Positions 15,076-24,822 of a stretch of 64,000 nucleotides of DNA are shown here, in pieces; position 1 is the first letter of the stretch; every line of letters begins with the position of its first letter. This stretch comes from Chitinophagaceae bacterium UBA1931. Lineage in GTDB: Bacteria > Bacteroidota > Bacteroidia > Chitinophagales > Chitinophagaceae. Position numbers and translations under genes: made by a program. The stretch is taken from NCBI GenBank assembly GCA_002337125.1, contig DDFJ01000004.1, positions 3,010,134 to 3,074,133 on the forward strand. Direction: 5' to 3'. The notes below the pieces were generated by a model. It did not search any database. It saw nothing but the letters and a program-made list of their open reading frames with translations, and was not told the DNA's origin.

Positions 15076-17268
15076 GTATATACATGGTCAATTTTGAGAA
15101 CGAATAATCATTTTACAAATTGGCAGGTTCAATTTGAGCCAGTAATTTCACAGCTTATTAAACCGTCAAATTCCATATTAAACAGTCCCATTGAATACCT
15201 GAAAGGTGTTGGGCCTCTTCGTGCCGATTTATTAAAAAAAGAATTGGGCATTTTTTCGTTTAATGATCTGCTTGAACATTTCCCTTACCGCCATCTGGAT
15301 AAAACTAAAATAACCCCTATTGCCCAGGTAACTCCGCAAATGGAATATGTGCAGGTGGTTGGCCGGTTAACCGATTTTGAAGTTATTGGTGAGCGAAAAG
15401 GAAAACGGCTTGTTGCCCATATTAAAGATACAAGCGGTACAATGGAGCTTACATGGTTCCAGGGAATTAACTGGGTGGAGAAACAACTGGCAATACTGGG
15501 CGATTATCTAGTTTTTGGAAGAGTTAGTTTTTTCATGGGTAAACCACAAATTGTTCATCCTGAAATTGAGGTTCGCACCCGGGAAAATGCAGAAGGAAAA
15601 TCATTGCTGGAACCTATTTATCCAACCACGGAAAAATTAAAAGCAAAGGGATTAAACGGCCGGAGCATTGCTAAACTTACAGCTGTGCTGCTGCCGCAAA
15701 TTCATCCGAATGATATTCCTGAAAACCTTCCTGACGAATTAATAAACCGGCTTGATTTTCCTTCACGATATGATGCATACAGGCAGCTTCATTTTCCTGC
15801 AGATAATGAGCAATACGAAAAAGCATTAAGGCGGTTAAAGTTTGAAGAACTGTTTTTTGCCCAGTTAAGGATGGCATTGGTTAAAGGCAACCGCCATCGT
15901 TTTTCAAAAGGAGTGGTGTTTGATAAAGTAGGTGAGTTGTTCAATAACTTCTACAACAATCATTTGCCTTTTGAATTAACCGGTGCACAAAAAAGAGTGT
16001 TGAAGGAAATACGGCAGGATACAGCCCGTGGTCACCAGATGAACAGGTTATTACAAGGTGATGTAGGCAGCGGAAAAACGATTGTTGCACTCTTATCCAT
16101 GTTACTGGCAGCCGATAATGGGTATCAAAGCTGTTTAATGGCTCCAACGGAAATCCTGTCGCAGCAGCATTACAACAGTATTTCAAAATTGCTGAAAGAA
16201 ATGCCGGTGAATATTCAGCTGCTTACGGGATCAACCAAAAAAGCTGAACGTGAAAAAATACTTGCAGGTTTAATTAGCGGTGAAGTTCAGTTGCTGATGG
16301 GCACGCATGCATTGATTGAAGAAGTGGTGCAGTTTAAAAATCTTGGCCTGGCCATTGTTGATGAGCAACATCGTTTTGGTGTGGCACAAAGGGCAGAACT
16401 GAAACTGAAGGGAGCAATACCACCGCATGTTTTAGTAATGACGGCAACGCCTATTCCACGAACGCTTGCAATGACGGCTTATGGCGATCTTGATTACAGT
16501 GTGATGGACGAATTACCGCCCGGACGTAAACCCATTACTACAGTTCATCGTTATGAAACATCACGACCTGCTGTAATGGATTTTGTGAAACAGGAAATAG
16601 CAAAAGGACGACAGGCTTATTTTATATATCCTTTAATTGAAGAAAGTTCAAAGCTTGACTTTGAAAACCTGATGAAGGGATATGAAGAAGTAAAAGCATT
16701 TTTTCCTGAACCGCATTACTACATCAGTATGGTTCATGGAAAGCAAAAGCCGGATGTTAAGGAAACAAACATGATGCGTTTCAAAACAAATGATACACAG
16801 ATTATGGTTGCAACAACAGTAATTGAAGTTGGAGTTGATGTGCCCAATGCAAGTGTAATGGTGATGGAAAGTGCCGAACGTTTTGGGTTGTCGCAACTTC
16901 ACCAGTTACGTGGACGGGTGGGAAGAGGTAGTGAACAGAGTTTTTGCATTCTTTTAACAGGGAGTAAATTAACGAATGATGCCCGTGAACGGTTAAAGAT
17001 AATGTGTGCAACAAATGATGGTTTTTTGATAGCAGAAAAGGATCTTGAGCTTCGGGGCCCCGGTGATATTGAAGGTACAAGACAAAGCGGGGAGTTGAAT
17101 TTTAAGCTGGCAAGCATTGTTCAGGATAAAGATTTACTTGAACAGGCAAAAGAAATCTGCGATGAGTTGTTAAATGATGACCCGGATATTTCTTCGGCAA
17201 AAAATTTGCTGTTAAAAAATTATCTCTTGTCCCAAAAGGGAAAAACAGAATGGAGTCGTGTAGCCTGA
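15073..17268 (+). CDS. recG: ATP-dependent DNA helicase RecG
   Basis: RecG remodels stalled replication forks and Holliday junctions. The protein (up to 731 residues) has the wedge/OB domain (from about 40: SPIEYLKGVGPLRADLLKKE, HFPYRHLDKT), Walker A GDVGSGKT, the DEQH box (VDEQHRFG), motif III MTATPIPRTLA and the C-terminal TRG-like motif ELRGPGDIEGTRQSG. The start is uncertain: no in-frame ATG precedes the conserved N-terminus. TTG at 15073 is the longest option, another TTG lies at 15094, and the family's alignment begins only around residue 35, so a non-standard start or a shorter form is possible. It is divergent from the metacaspase gene. Confidence 0.93.
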   Translation: MVYTWSILRTNNHFTNWQVQFEPVISQLIKPSNSILNSPIEYLKGVGPLRADLLKKELGIFSFNDLLEHFPYRHLDKTKITPIAQVTPQMEYVQVVGRLTDFEVIGERKGKRLVAHIKDTSGTMELTWFQGINWVEKQLAILGDYLVFGRVSFFMGKPQIVHPEIEVRTRENAEGKSLLEPIYPTTEKLKAKGLNGRSIAKLTAVLLPQIHPNDIPENLPDELINRLDFPSRYDAYRQLHFPADNEQYEKALRRLKFEELFFAQLRMALVKGNRHRFSKGVVFDKVGELFNNFYNNHLPFELTGAQKRVLKEIRQDTARGHQMNRLLQGDVGSGKTIVALLSMLLAADNGYQSCLMAPTEILSQQHYNSISKLLKEMPVNIQLLTGSTKKAEREKILAGLISGEVQLLMGTHALIEEVVQFKNLGLAIVDEQHRFGVAQRAELKLKGAIPPHVLVMTATPIPRTLAMTAYGDLDYSVMDELPPGRKPITTVHRYETSRPAVMDFVKQEIAKGRQAYFIYPLIEESSKLDFENLMKGYEEVKAFFPEPHYYISMVHGKQKPDVKETNMMRFKTNDTQIMVATTVIEVGVDVPNASVMVMESAERFGLSQLHQLRGRVGRGSEQSFCILLTGSKLTNDARERLKIMCATNDGFLIAEKDLELRGPGDIEGTRQSGELNFKLASIVQDKDLLEQAKEICDELLNDDPDISSAKNLLLKNYLLSQKGKTEWSRVA

Positions 17269-17340
17269 CGAAATAAGCTGGTATGTTTTTCCGTTTTAAT
17301 TAAGTACATTCAAAGTCCGTTTGCATTGGAAAAAATTTAC

Positions 17341-20300
17341 ATGATAACATTCTTCCGAAAATTTCTCGTACCGGTTATTGTATTTGTTCTGCCTTTTGCA
17401 GGCAATGCTCAATTATCGTTTGTTGAAAATAAAGGCCAGTGGGATAAACAGGTATTGTTTAAAACAAATACAGGTAACAGTACGTTCTTTCTTGCAAAAG
17501 ACGGGTATACTATTTTGATGAATAACCCGGAAGATTACCAACGGCTTATTGATTATAATCACAATCATTCACTCCGGCTTGAAAATGGCGACAAGGAAAA
17601 TAATCAGCAATCGCCCGGCCCAATGAGGGCACATGCATTCAGGGTGAAATTTCTTGGTGGCAATTTTAATTCACAGCCGGTAATGGAAAAACCATTGCCC
17701 GGTGTAGAAAATTATTTTATCGGGAACGATCCTTCAAAATGGGGAAGCAATTGTAAACTTTATCAGGCTGTAACATATAAAAACGTTTACCCGGGAATTG
17801 ATGTACGTTATTACGTTGTCAATGATCAGTTGAAATATGATATTGTGGTTTATCCCGGTGCTGATGCATCAAAAATATTGATGAATTATGAAGGTGCTGA
17901 TAAACTCAGCATACGTAATAACGAACTGATTGTTGGTACTTCGGTTGGCGAAGCCCGTGAGCTGAAGCCTTATTCTTACCAGTTTGTTGGCGGCAAAAGA
18001 GAAACCGTTTCCTGCAAATACAAAATTGAAGGCAGCACCGTAAGTTTTGATGTACGGAATTTTGATCGCTCAACTACACTGATCATTGACCCCACACTTG
18101 TATTCTCTTCTTTCAGTGGCAGTACAGGCGATAACTGGGGTTTTACTGCAACGCCTGGTCCAGATGGAAGCTTTTATGGTGGAGGTATTGTTGTATCAAC
18201 AGGATTCCCAACCAGCCCCGGTGCAATACAATCAACAGGTGGCGGACCTGCAAATTCAGGTGTACCTCCTGATATTGGAATCATCCGTTTATCTCCAAAT
18301 GGAAGATCACGCATTTATGCTACTTATATTGGCGGAAACGGAGTAGAACAGCCTCACAGTTTGTTTGCCGATGCAGCAGGAAACTTAGTTATAGCAGGTA
18401 GAACAAATTCGGGTAACTTCCCAACTACAGCAACATTTGGAACAGCAGGCGGCTACGATATTTTTGTGATGAAGATTAATGCCACAGGAACTGCAATTAT
18501 CGGATCAACAAGAATTGGTGGCAGTGCAGATGATGGTGTTAACATTGCAGCTTCACGAAGTGGTGCAAGATCGCTTCAACGTAATTATGGTGATGATGGA
18601 AGAAGTGAAGTAATTATTGCTCCTAGCGGTAACATCTATCTTGCTTCATCTACACAAACAACGGGTACAGGTTTTTATACAAAAGGAGCTTTTCAAACAA
18701 CCAGTGGCGGTAACCAGGATGCAGTTGTTATCAAGTTATCGCCCAATGCAGATAATGTTATCTGGAGCACTTACCTCGGCGGCTCAGGTGATGATGCCGG
18801 TTTTGTTTTGGCGGTTGATCCGTTAAATCCGCAGAATATTTATGTGGGAGGTGGCACAGCAAGTTCTGGTTTCCCCGGAACTTCTGCAGGTGGAGTTTAC
18901 CAGTCGACTTATGGCGGTGATATTGCAGATGGATTTTTAGCAAAACTTATTGATGCAGGTACAACTGTAACGTTAGACAAAACAACTTATCTGGGTACAA
19001 ACAGGATTGATCTTATTTACGGTGTTCAGTTTGATCAGAAAGGATTTCCTTATGTGATGGGAACAACCACTGGTACAATGACGCCGGTTAATGCAGCTTA
19101 TTCCGTTGCCAATGCCCGGCAGTTCATTGCGAAGTTTCAACCAAACCTGAGTGCGTTGGTTTACTTAACAACATTTGGTACAGCTAATGCTGCCAATCCG
19201 AATATCTCTCCCGTTGCATTCCTTGTTGATAATTGTGAAAACGTGTATGTGTCAGGTTGGGGTGGTCAGTTAAATTCCGGAAATGGATATCCTTCAAGCG
19301 GAACAACCGGTTTACCGGTTTCAACAGATGCATATCAAAAATCAACTGATGGCAGCGACTTCTACTTTTTTGTATTGAAGAAAAATGCTTCTGCAGAATT
19401 GTATGGAACTTTCTTTGGCCAGGTTGGTGGTGATGGAAGTCTTGAACATGTTGATGGTGGCACAAGCAGGTTCGATGCAAATGGTGTAATATACCAGGCA
19501 GTTTGTGCCAATTGTAAAGGAGTTCGTCCTGGAACAACATTAATCTCACCTTATCCTGTTACTGCAGGTGTATGGTCGCCAACAAATCCTTCAACAAATG
19601 GCGGGATGTGTAATCTTGGAATGATTAAAATGCGGTTTGACCTTGCAGGCGTTGATGTTTCAATCAGGGCTGTTGGTGCTAAGCAGCTCAATTTTTGTTT
19701 GCCCGCAACTGTTCAGTTTACTGATACAATCAAGATGGCGAAACAATATATCTGGATGTGGGGCGATGGTACAAAAAATGATACAACAGTAACCAATCCT
19801 TTCACACATACATTTACTTCAACAGGTTACTTTGATGTGAAAGTTATTGGTATCGACAGCACATCCTGTAATGTAAAAGATTCTGCTTTGATGCGTATAC
19901 GTGTTACAACCGATTCTATCCAGGTTGGATTCAATTTTACAAGACAGAGTTGTAACAGTCTTACATTCAACTTTACCAATACAAGTGATATTCTTACTGC
20001 ATCAAAACCATTCGGGCCAAAATCATTTATGTGGGTTTGGGGCGATGGCAGTAAAAACGATACGATTCCAGGTTTTTCTCCTCCTTTAGCTCATACATTC
20101 CCTTCAGTGGGTTCATACAATGTTCGTCTTGTACTGATCGACAGTAACTATTGTAACCTCGGTGATTCATCCGGACTCGTCAATTTCCAGGTAATTGACC
20201 AGGTGAAGGCAGGCTTCAGCATTTCAAATGTTTGTGCACCCGATACAGTGAAAGTAAAAGATCTTTCAACCGGGGCGCTGAGTTATTTGTGGGTTAGCAG

Positions 20301-20958
20301 CGATGGACAAACATCAACAAAAAACCTTCCCGGGTTTACTTATACAACTCCGGGTACCTATTCAATCAAACAATACGTTTACAACAGCAACAGTTGTAAC
20401 CTGGTTGATTCAATAACACAATCATTTAATGTTGTAGGTCCGCCAACAGCCGGGTTCTATTATAATCCGAATCCATCACAGGAAAACACACCAACAAGAT
20501 TTACCAGCACAGCATCGTCTGATGTAGTGAAATGGTTCTGGGATTTTGGTGACGGAGATACATCTGCTTTAAGAGATCCTATTCACCAGTATGTTAAACC
20601 TGCAACCAATACTGTTTGTCAAACAGTAACAAATGCTGCCGGTTGCCAGGATTCCGTATGTATTCCTGTTGAATCGCTCATCAATGTTGTGAATGATCTG
20701 CCAAGTGCATTTACACCAAATGGTGATGGTGTGAATGATGTATTTATGGTGAGAGGATTTGGTATCACAAAAATGACATTGCGTATTTATAACCGGCAAG
20801 GGTTGATGGTATTTGAAAGCAGATCGCCAACTATTGGTTGGGATGGAAAATATAAAGGTGTGCCACAGCCAATGGATGCGTATGCATGGACTTTGGATGT
20901 AGAATACTTTACCGGTGAAACACAACGGAAAAAAGGAGATGTAACCTTAATAAGATAA
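17341..20958 (+). CDS. Large PKD-repeat protein with type IX secretion C-terminal domain
   Basis: A 1205-residue surface or secreted protein. A signal peptide (ending GNAQ) is followed by a DUF7948-type N-terminal domain (LSFVENKGQWDKQVLFKT), an SBBP-repeat beta-propeller-like region (about 250-600; repeated YIGGNG/YLGGSGDD segments), four PKD-like domains marked by WGDGTKND, WGDGSKND, WVSSDGQ and WDFGDGD, and a C-terminal domain (about 1120-1205: LPSAFTPNGDGVNDVFMVRG ... YAWTLDVEYF) that belongs to the gliding motility-associated class (CHU_C, type B). Such proteins are carried by the type IX secretion system. The neighbouring PorP/SprF gene supports this. I chose the ATG at 17341; an in-frame TTG at 17326 is unlikely. 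Confidence 0.92.
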   Translation: MITFFRKFLVPVIVFVLPFAGNAQLSFVENKGQWDKQVLFKTNTGNSTFFLAKDGYTILMNNPEDYQRLIDYNHNHSLRLENGDKENNQQSPGPMRAHAFRVKFLGGNFNSQPVMEKPLPGVENYFIGNDPSKWGSNCKLYQAVTYKNVYPGIDVRYYVVNDQLKYDIVVYPGADASKILMNYEGADKLSIRNNELIVGTSVGEARELKPYSYQFVGGKRETVSCKYKIEGSTVSFDVRNFDRSTTLIIDPTLVFSSFSGSTGDNWGFTATPGPDGSFYGGGIVVSTGFPTSPGAIQSTGGGPANSGVPPDIGIIRLSPNGRSRIYATYIGGNGVEQPHSLFADAAGNLVIAGRTNSGNFPTTATFGTAGGYDIFVMKINATGTAIIGSTRIGGSADDGVNIAASRSGARSLQRNYGDDGRSEVIIAPSGNIYLASSTQTTGTGFYTKGAFQTTSGGNQDAVVIKLSPNADNVIWSTYLGGSGDDAGFVLAVDPLNPQNIYVGGGTASSGFPGTSAGGVYQSTYGGDIADGFLAKLIDAGTTVTLDKTTYLGTNRIDLIYGVQFDQKGFPYVMGTTTGTMTPVNAAYSVANARQFIAKFQPNLSALVYLTTFGTANAANPNISPVAFLVDNCENVYVSGWGGQLNSGNGYPSSGTTGLPVSTDAYQKSTDGSDFYFFVLKKNASAELYGTFFGQVGGDGSLEHVDGGTSRFDANGVIYQAVCANCKGVRPGTTLISPYPVTAGVWSPTNPSTNGGMCNLGMIKMRFDLAGVDVSIRAVGAKQLNFCLPATVQFTDTIKMAKQYIWMWGDGTKNDTTVTNPFTHTFTSTGYFDVKVIGIDSTSCNVKDSALMRIRVTTDSIQVGFNFTRQSCNSLTFNFTNTSDILTASKPFGPKSFMWVWGDGSKNDTIPGFSPPLAHTFPSVGSYNVRLVLIDSNYCNLGDSSGLVNFQVIDQVKAGFSISNVCAPDTVKVKDLSTGALSYLWVSSDGQTSTKNLPGFTYTTPGTYSIKQYVYNSNSCNLVDSITQSFNVVGPPTAGFYYNPNPSQENTPTRFTSTASSDVVKWFWDFGDGDTSALRDPIHQYVKPATNTVCQTVTNAAGCQDSVCIPVESLINVVNDLPSAFTPNGDGVNDVFMVRGFGITKMTLRIYNRQGLMVFESRSPTIGWDGKYKGVPQPMDAYAWTLDVEYFTGETQRKKGDVTLIR

Positions 20959-21000
20959 TCAGCAGTAAAGAAGTAACAGATATTTATGTACTAAAGTAAA

Positions 21001-22038
21001 ATGAGCACAATGAGCGGAAACAGGATTTTGATAGTGATGGCATTGCTGTTGACGGGTGTACAATTGTACGCACAGGATCTGCATTTTTCACAATTCATGA
21101 ATTCACCTTTAACAACTAATCCTGCAAACACAGGTTTTATTCCTGCGGCAGATTATCGTGTTGGTGTGAATTACAGGAATCAATGGACATCGGTACCGGT
21201 TCCGTTTAAAACAGTAAGTGCATGGGGTGATGCGCAGGTGTTCAGAAATAAAATTGAAAATGGATGGGTTGGTTTAGGAGCAGTGTTGCTGAATGATGTT
21301 GCAGGTAGCGGTAATCTGCGTTCAAACAAAGTATATGGTTCTGTTGCCTATCACCAGATGATTGGATTAAGTAGTCTTGTTTCTGCAGCTTTCAATGCAG
21401 GTTATGCCAACAAGCGTATTGATCTTACAAGGTTTACATTCGATAACCAGTGGAACGGAAAATTCTTTGATGCAGGTATTCCGAATGGTGAAACAAAAAT
21501 CACCAACCCCACATCATCTTATTTTGATTTGCAGGTGGGAATGAACTATGCGTATTTCCCAACTGAAAATACATATATCAACGCTGGTTTATCAGTTCAT
21601 CATATCAACAAACCCAAGGAAACATTTTTCAGTAACGGAACCAATGAAGTGCCGAGAAGATACATCGGTTTCCTTAACGGAAGTTTTAAAGTAAACGACG
21701 ACTGGATTCTGAACCCCAATGCCTATTTTTCATCACAGGCACAGGCAAAAGAATTGGTACTGGGTGGAAATGCAGCATACAATGTAACAGGCGATGGTGC
21801 TGTGGTTGTTTTTGGCGGTGCTTACTACCGCTGGGGCGATGCAGCTGTTGCAATGGTGGGGCTTGAATGGAAAGACATCCGCTTTACATTTACTTACGAT
21901 GCTACTGTAAGCGGTTTATCGAAATACAACAGTACGTTTGGTGCAACGGAGTTTTCATTAATCAAAAATGGATTTTACAGCGAATACCTTGGTGATAAAA
22001 ACCAACGCCGTCAAAGTATGTGTCCTACGTTTTATTAA
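21001..22038 (+). CDS. PorP/SprF-family type IX secretion membrane protein
   Basis: A 345-residue outer-membrane protein with a signal peptide (ending LYAQ) and the family's N-terminal signature QDLHFSQFMNSPLTTNPANT, followed by alternating beta strands up to the C-terminus. PorP/SprF proteins tether or help secrete partners with type B (CHU_C) C-terminal domains, and they are commonly encoded next to them. Here the gene lies 42 bp downstream of exactly such a partner, so the pair is probably one operon. A second in-frame ATG four codons in (MSGNRIL) is an alternative start. Confidence 0.93.
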   Translation: MSTMSGNRILIVMALLLTGVQLYAQDLHFSQFMNSPLTTNPANTGFIPAADYRVGVNYRNQWTSVPVPFKTVSAWGDAQVFRNKIENGWVGLGAVLLNDVAGSGNLRSNKVYGSVAYHQMIGLSSLVSAAFNAGYANKRIDLTRFTFDNQWNGKFFDAGIPNGETKITNPTSSYFDLQVGMNYAYFPTENTYINAGLSVHHINKPKETFFSNGTNEVPRRYIGFLNGSFKVNDDWILNPNAYFSSQAQAKELVLGGNAAYNVTGDGAVVVFGGAYYRWGDAAVAMVGLEWKDIRFTFTYDATVSGLSKYNSTFGATEFSLIKNGFYSEYLGDKNQRRQSMCPTFY

Positions 22039-22082
22039 CGTTTCCTGTTAAAACCAGTTTATCATCATTTACACCTGCTTCT

Positions 22083-22090
22083 TATTTTTG
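22083..22090 (+). promoter_or_regulatory. -7 box upstream of the small beta-barrel gene
   Basis: TATTTTTG matches TAnnTTTG exactly and would start transcription about 19 nt before the ATG at 22115. The -33 position is only TTA-like (22059-22061, 21-nt spacing). Confidence 0.35.
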
Positions 22091-22114
22091 TGATTCATTC
22101 ATTGTATAAAATTT

Positions 22115-22693
22115 ATGAAAAAGGTAGTCTTATTGTTCAGTCTCTTAGCTTTTATCGGTACACAGTTAAACGCACAGGATAAAAAGGGGTTTGATAAAGA
22201 AAAGGTATTTGTTGGTTCAGGTATCAACCTCGGTTTTTTTAACGGATTTATTCTTGGCTTAAATCCTGAAGTTGGTTACAGCCTCAATCGTTTTGTTGAT
22301 GCGGGTTTAGCCACCAATGTGAACTATTTTTCGCAGAACGATCAATACAGTTCAACAGTTTACAGAACGTTTACTTTTGGCGGAGGTCCTTTCATCCGAA
22401 TATGGCCGGCAAATATGTTCTTTATTGGCGGTCAGTTTGAGTACAACAGCATTAACTACAGTGTAAAGAATAGTAATACCATAACTGAACGTCAGAAATT
22501 CACTGCACCCAGTTTATTAATTGGTGGTGGATATGGCAGCAGGTATGTAGGGAGGTCGCAGTTCAGCACAAGTATAATGGTTGATATACTGAGAGATGCT
22601 AATTCTCCTTATATCGATTATTACGGAAGATTACAACCTGTTTTCAGAACTACATTTACTTTTTACCTGCGTGATCGAAAGCGTGGTCGTTAA
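22115..22693 (+). CDS. Small outer-membrane beta-barrel-like protein
   Basis: A 192-residue protein with a signal peptide (MKKVVLLFSLLAFIGTQLNA) and then alternating hydrophobic/polar strands with aromatic ends (GFILGLNPEVGYSLNRFVDA, YRTFTFGGGPFIRIWPANMF), ending RTTFTFYLRDRKRGR. The pattern fits an 8-stranded outer-membrane barrel of the OmpA/outer membrane beta-barrel type, with unknown role. Its last 38 bp overlap the 3-prime end of the convergent LOG-family gene, so both C-termini are encoded by the same stretch on opposite strands. Confidence 0.8.
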   Translation: MKKVVLLFSLLAFIGTQLNAQDKKGFDKEKVFVGSGINLGFFNGFILGLNPEVGYSLNRFVDAGLATNVNYFSQNDQYSSTVYRTFTFGGGPFIRIWPANMFFIGGQFEYNSINYSVKNSNTITERQKFTAPSLLIGGGYGSRYVGRSQFSTSIMVDILRDANSPYIDYYGRLQPVFRTTFTFYLRDRKRGR

Positions 22694-23216
22694 AAATTTC
22701 TGAAGGAGTATTTACTACGGCAATTCTTTCTTCAAAATCTTCATAGAGAAAATTTTCCTGCTGCATGTGGCGGATATGTGCAATTAAATGATTGTAATAT
22801 CCATTACTGTTCAGCAGGAATATTTTTTTGTTATGGATGTTGAGCGTATTCCATGTAAGCATTTCAAACATTTCATCAAGCGTACCATTACCGCCGGGTA
22901 AAATAACTGCTGCATCGCACAGCTCGTACATTTTCTTTTTACGCACATGCATATCTTCCACAATTACAAGATCAGTAATTGCTTTGTGCTGGGCTTCCCA
23001 TTCCAGCAGTATTTCAGGTATAATGCCAATTACTTTTCCTTTGCCGGCCATTACAGCATCAGCAACTGCTCCCATCAACCCAATACCACCTCCGCCATAA
23101 ACAAGTGTAATGTTTTTCTCAGCCATTAATATACCCAGCTCTTTTGCGTGTTGGGTAAACAAAAGATCTGCGCCTGATTTTGATCCGCAAAAAACTGCCA
23201 GTGATAAATATTGCAT
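22656..23216 (-). CDS. LOG-family (TIGR00730) nucleotide phosphoribohydrolase
   Basis: A 186-residue Rossmann-fold protein of the LOG family, whose members cleave cytokinin riboside monophosphates or other nucleoside monophosphates to free base and ribose phosphate. The hallmarks are the glycine-rich VYGGGGIGLMGAVADAVM near residues 40-57, the conserved MHVRKKKMYEL (substrate arginine), and the PGGNGTLDEMFE motif near 108-119, which matches the family's PGGxGTxxE. The bacterial role is usually general nucleotide salvage. It is convergent with, and overlaps by 38 bp, the beta-barrel gene. It starts 80 bp from the divergent symporter gene. Confidence 0.92.
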   Translation of the reverse strand: MQYLSLAVFCGSKSGADLLFTQHAKELGILMAEKNITLVYGGGGIGLMGAVADAVMAGKGKVIGIIPEILLEWEAQHKAITDLVIVEDMHVRKKKMYELCDAAVILPGGNGTLDEMFEMLTWNTLNIHNKKIFLLNSNGYYNHLIAHIRHMQQENFLYEDFEERIAVVNTPSEIFNDHAFDHAGKK

Positions 23217-23296
23217 AGTCTAAAAATATGTTGCAAAATAAGTAAACTGGATGACCGTAAGATTATTTCTTTATCTTCATTTTTAAACCAATTTGT

Positions 23297-24754
23297 ATGT
23301 CGCCGGTATTATTGTTTTCATTTGTATTTGGTTATTTCCTGGTGCTGCTTGCTGTAGCATGGTATACATCTAAAAACTCCAATAATGACTCTTTTTTCAT
23401 TGGCAACCGCAGCAGTAACTGGATGCTGGTGGCATTTGGAATGATAGGCACATCACTGAGTGGTGTTACGTTTGTAAGTGTGCCCGGTGCTGTAGCAAAG
23501 GAATCATTTGCTTATTTCCAGATTACATTAGGTTATCTCATCGGTTATCTTACAATTGCGTTTGTATTACTGCCGCTTTATTACAAACTCAATCTTACAT
23601 CTATCTATAACTATTTAAGTGGAAGGCTTGGATTTGCTTCTTATAAAACCGGCGCTTCGTTTTTTATTTTATCCAGGACTTTGGGCGCAACTGCAAGATT
23701 ATACCTTGTTGTAAAAATTCTGCAGGATGCTTTACCTGACACTGTTCATATTCCGTTTTGGTTAACCACACTGATTATATTAATCATGATTCTTTTGTAC
23801 ACGTACGAAGGCGGTGTGAAAACGATTGTATGGACTGATACGTTACAAACAACCGGCATGCTGGCGGGGTTAATTATCTGTGTATGGTATTTATTGAGCC
23901 AGATGAATCTTGGTTTTTTCGACAGTCTTTCAGTGATGCATGAAAAAGGCTATTCAAAAATTTTCTTTACTGATCCTGCAAGCAAATTCTTTTTTGTAAA
24001 ACAAATTCTTGCCGGTGCATTCATCACCATTACCATGACGGGAATGGATCAGGAAATGATGCAGAAAAATATTTCAGTAAAAACATTAAAAGATTCGCAG
24101 AAGAATGTAATTACGCTTGGCATTATTATGCTGGTGGTGATACTGCTGTTTTTATTCCTCGGTGGTGTGCTTCATCTCTTTGCTGAACAACAGCATATTA
24201 CTGCAACAGGCGATAAACTGTTCCCGGCAATTGCACTTCACTATATGCCGCCGGTTGTTTCAGTGATATTCATCATTGCATTGATCTCTGCATTATTTCC
24301 GAGTGCCGATGGTGCCATTACAGCATTAACCTCATCCTTTTGTATCGATATTCTCGGCATACAACGGAACACCTCAATGACTGATGCGGAAAAGAAGAAG
24401 ACCCGCCAGCGGGTGCATCTCAGCTTTGCATTTTTATTTTTATTGCTGGTGCTGGTGTACAAATGGGTGAATGAGCCAAGCATGATTGGTGTGATTCTGA
24501 AAGTTGCCGCATACACATATGGCCCGCTGCTGGGATTATTCAGTTTTGGTATTTTAACCAAACGTGCAGTAAAAGATAAACTTGTTCCTTTTGTTTGCGT
24601 GGCTGCCCCCATTCTGTGTTTCATCATCGATAAATATCAAAAGCAACTGTTCGGCTCTTTTGAAATAGGTCTGGAACTGCTCATTATAAACGGGCTTTTA
24701 ACTTTTGTCGGTCTTATGATCGTTTCGCACCGGAAAAATGATGCTGTAGTTTAA
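23297..24754 (+). CDS. Sodium:solute symporter (SSS family)
   Basis: A 485-residue inner-membrane transporter with about 13 hydrophobic helices, in line with the SSS/SLC5 fold. The N-terminus has the FVFGYFLVLLAVAWYTSKNS start and the family motif SLSGVTFVSVPGAVAKESFA near residues 54-73; a GGVKTIVWTDTLQTTGML stretch and MTGMDQEMMQKNIS are further family hallmarks. The sodium-coupled substrate (sugar, amino acid, sialic acid or urea) cannot be told from sequence alone. It is divergent from the LOG gene and is followed 68 bp later by the O-methyltransferase, which has its own promoter. Confidence 0.93.
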   Translation: MSPVLLFSFVFGYFLVLLAVAWYTSKNSNNDSFFIGNRSSNWMLVAFGMIGTSLSGVTFVSVPGAVAKESFAYFQITLGYLIGYLTIAFVLLPLYYKLNLTSIYNYLSGRLGFASYKTGASFFILSRTLGATARLYLVVKILQDALPDTVHIPFWLTTLIILIMILLYTYEGGVKTIVWTDTLQTTGMLAGLIICVWYLLSQMNLGFFDSLSVMHEKGYSKIFFTDPASKFFFVKQILAGAFITITMTGMDQEMMQKNISVKTLKDSQKNVITLGIIMLVVILLFLFLGGVLHLFAEQQHITATGDKLFPAIALHYMPPVVSVIFIIALISALFPSADGAITALTSSFCIDILGIQRNTSMTDAEKKKTRQRVHLSFAFLFLLLVLVYKWVNEPSMIGVILKVAAYTYGPLLGLFSFGILTKRAVKDKLVPFVCVAAPILCFIIDKYQKQLFGSFEIGLELLIINGLLTFVGLMIVSHRKNDAVV

Positions 24755-24776
24755 CATATCACTGTTTCTCAGCTCT

Positions 24777-24806
24777 TTGCCCTTTGGGGCAGGTGCTCTA
24801 TCTTTG
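24777..24806 (+). promoter_or_regulatory. Promoter of the O-methyltransferase operon
   Basis: TTG (24777-24779), exactly 19 nt, then TATCTTTG (24799-24806) is a perfect match to the Bacteroidota promoter consensus. Transcription should begin near 24812, which excludes upstream in-frame starts at 24784 (TTG) and 24793 (GTG) for the following gene. Confidence 0.75.
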
Positions 24807-24822
24807 CAGAAATTTTTTTTAC

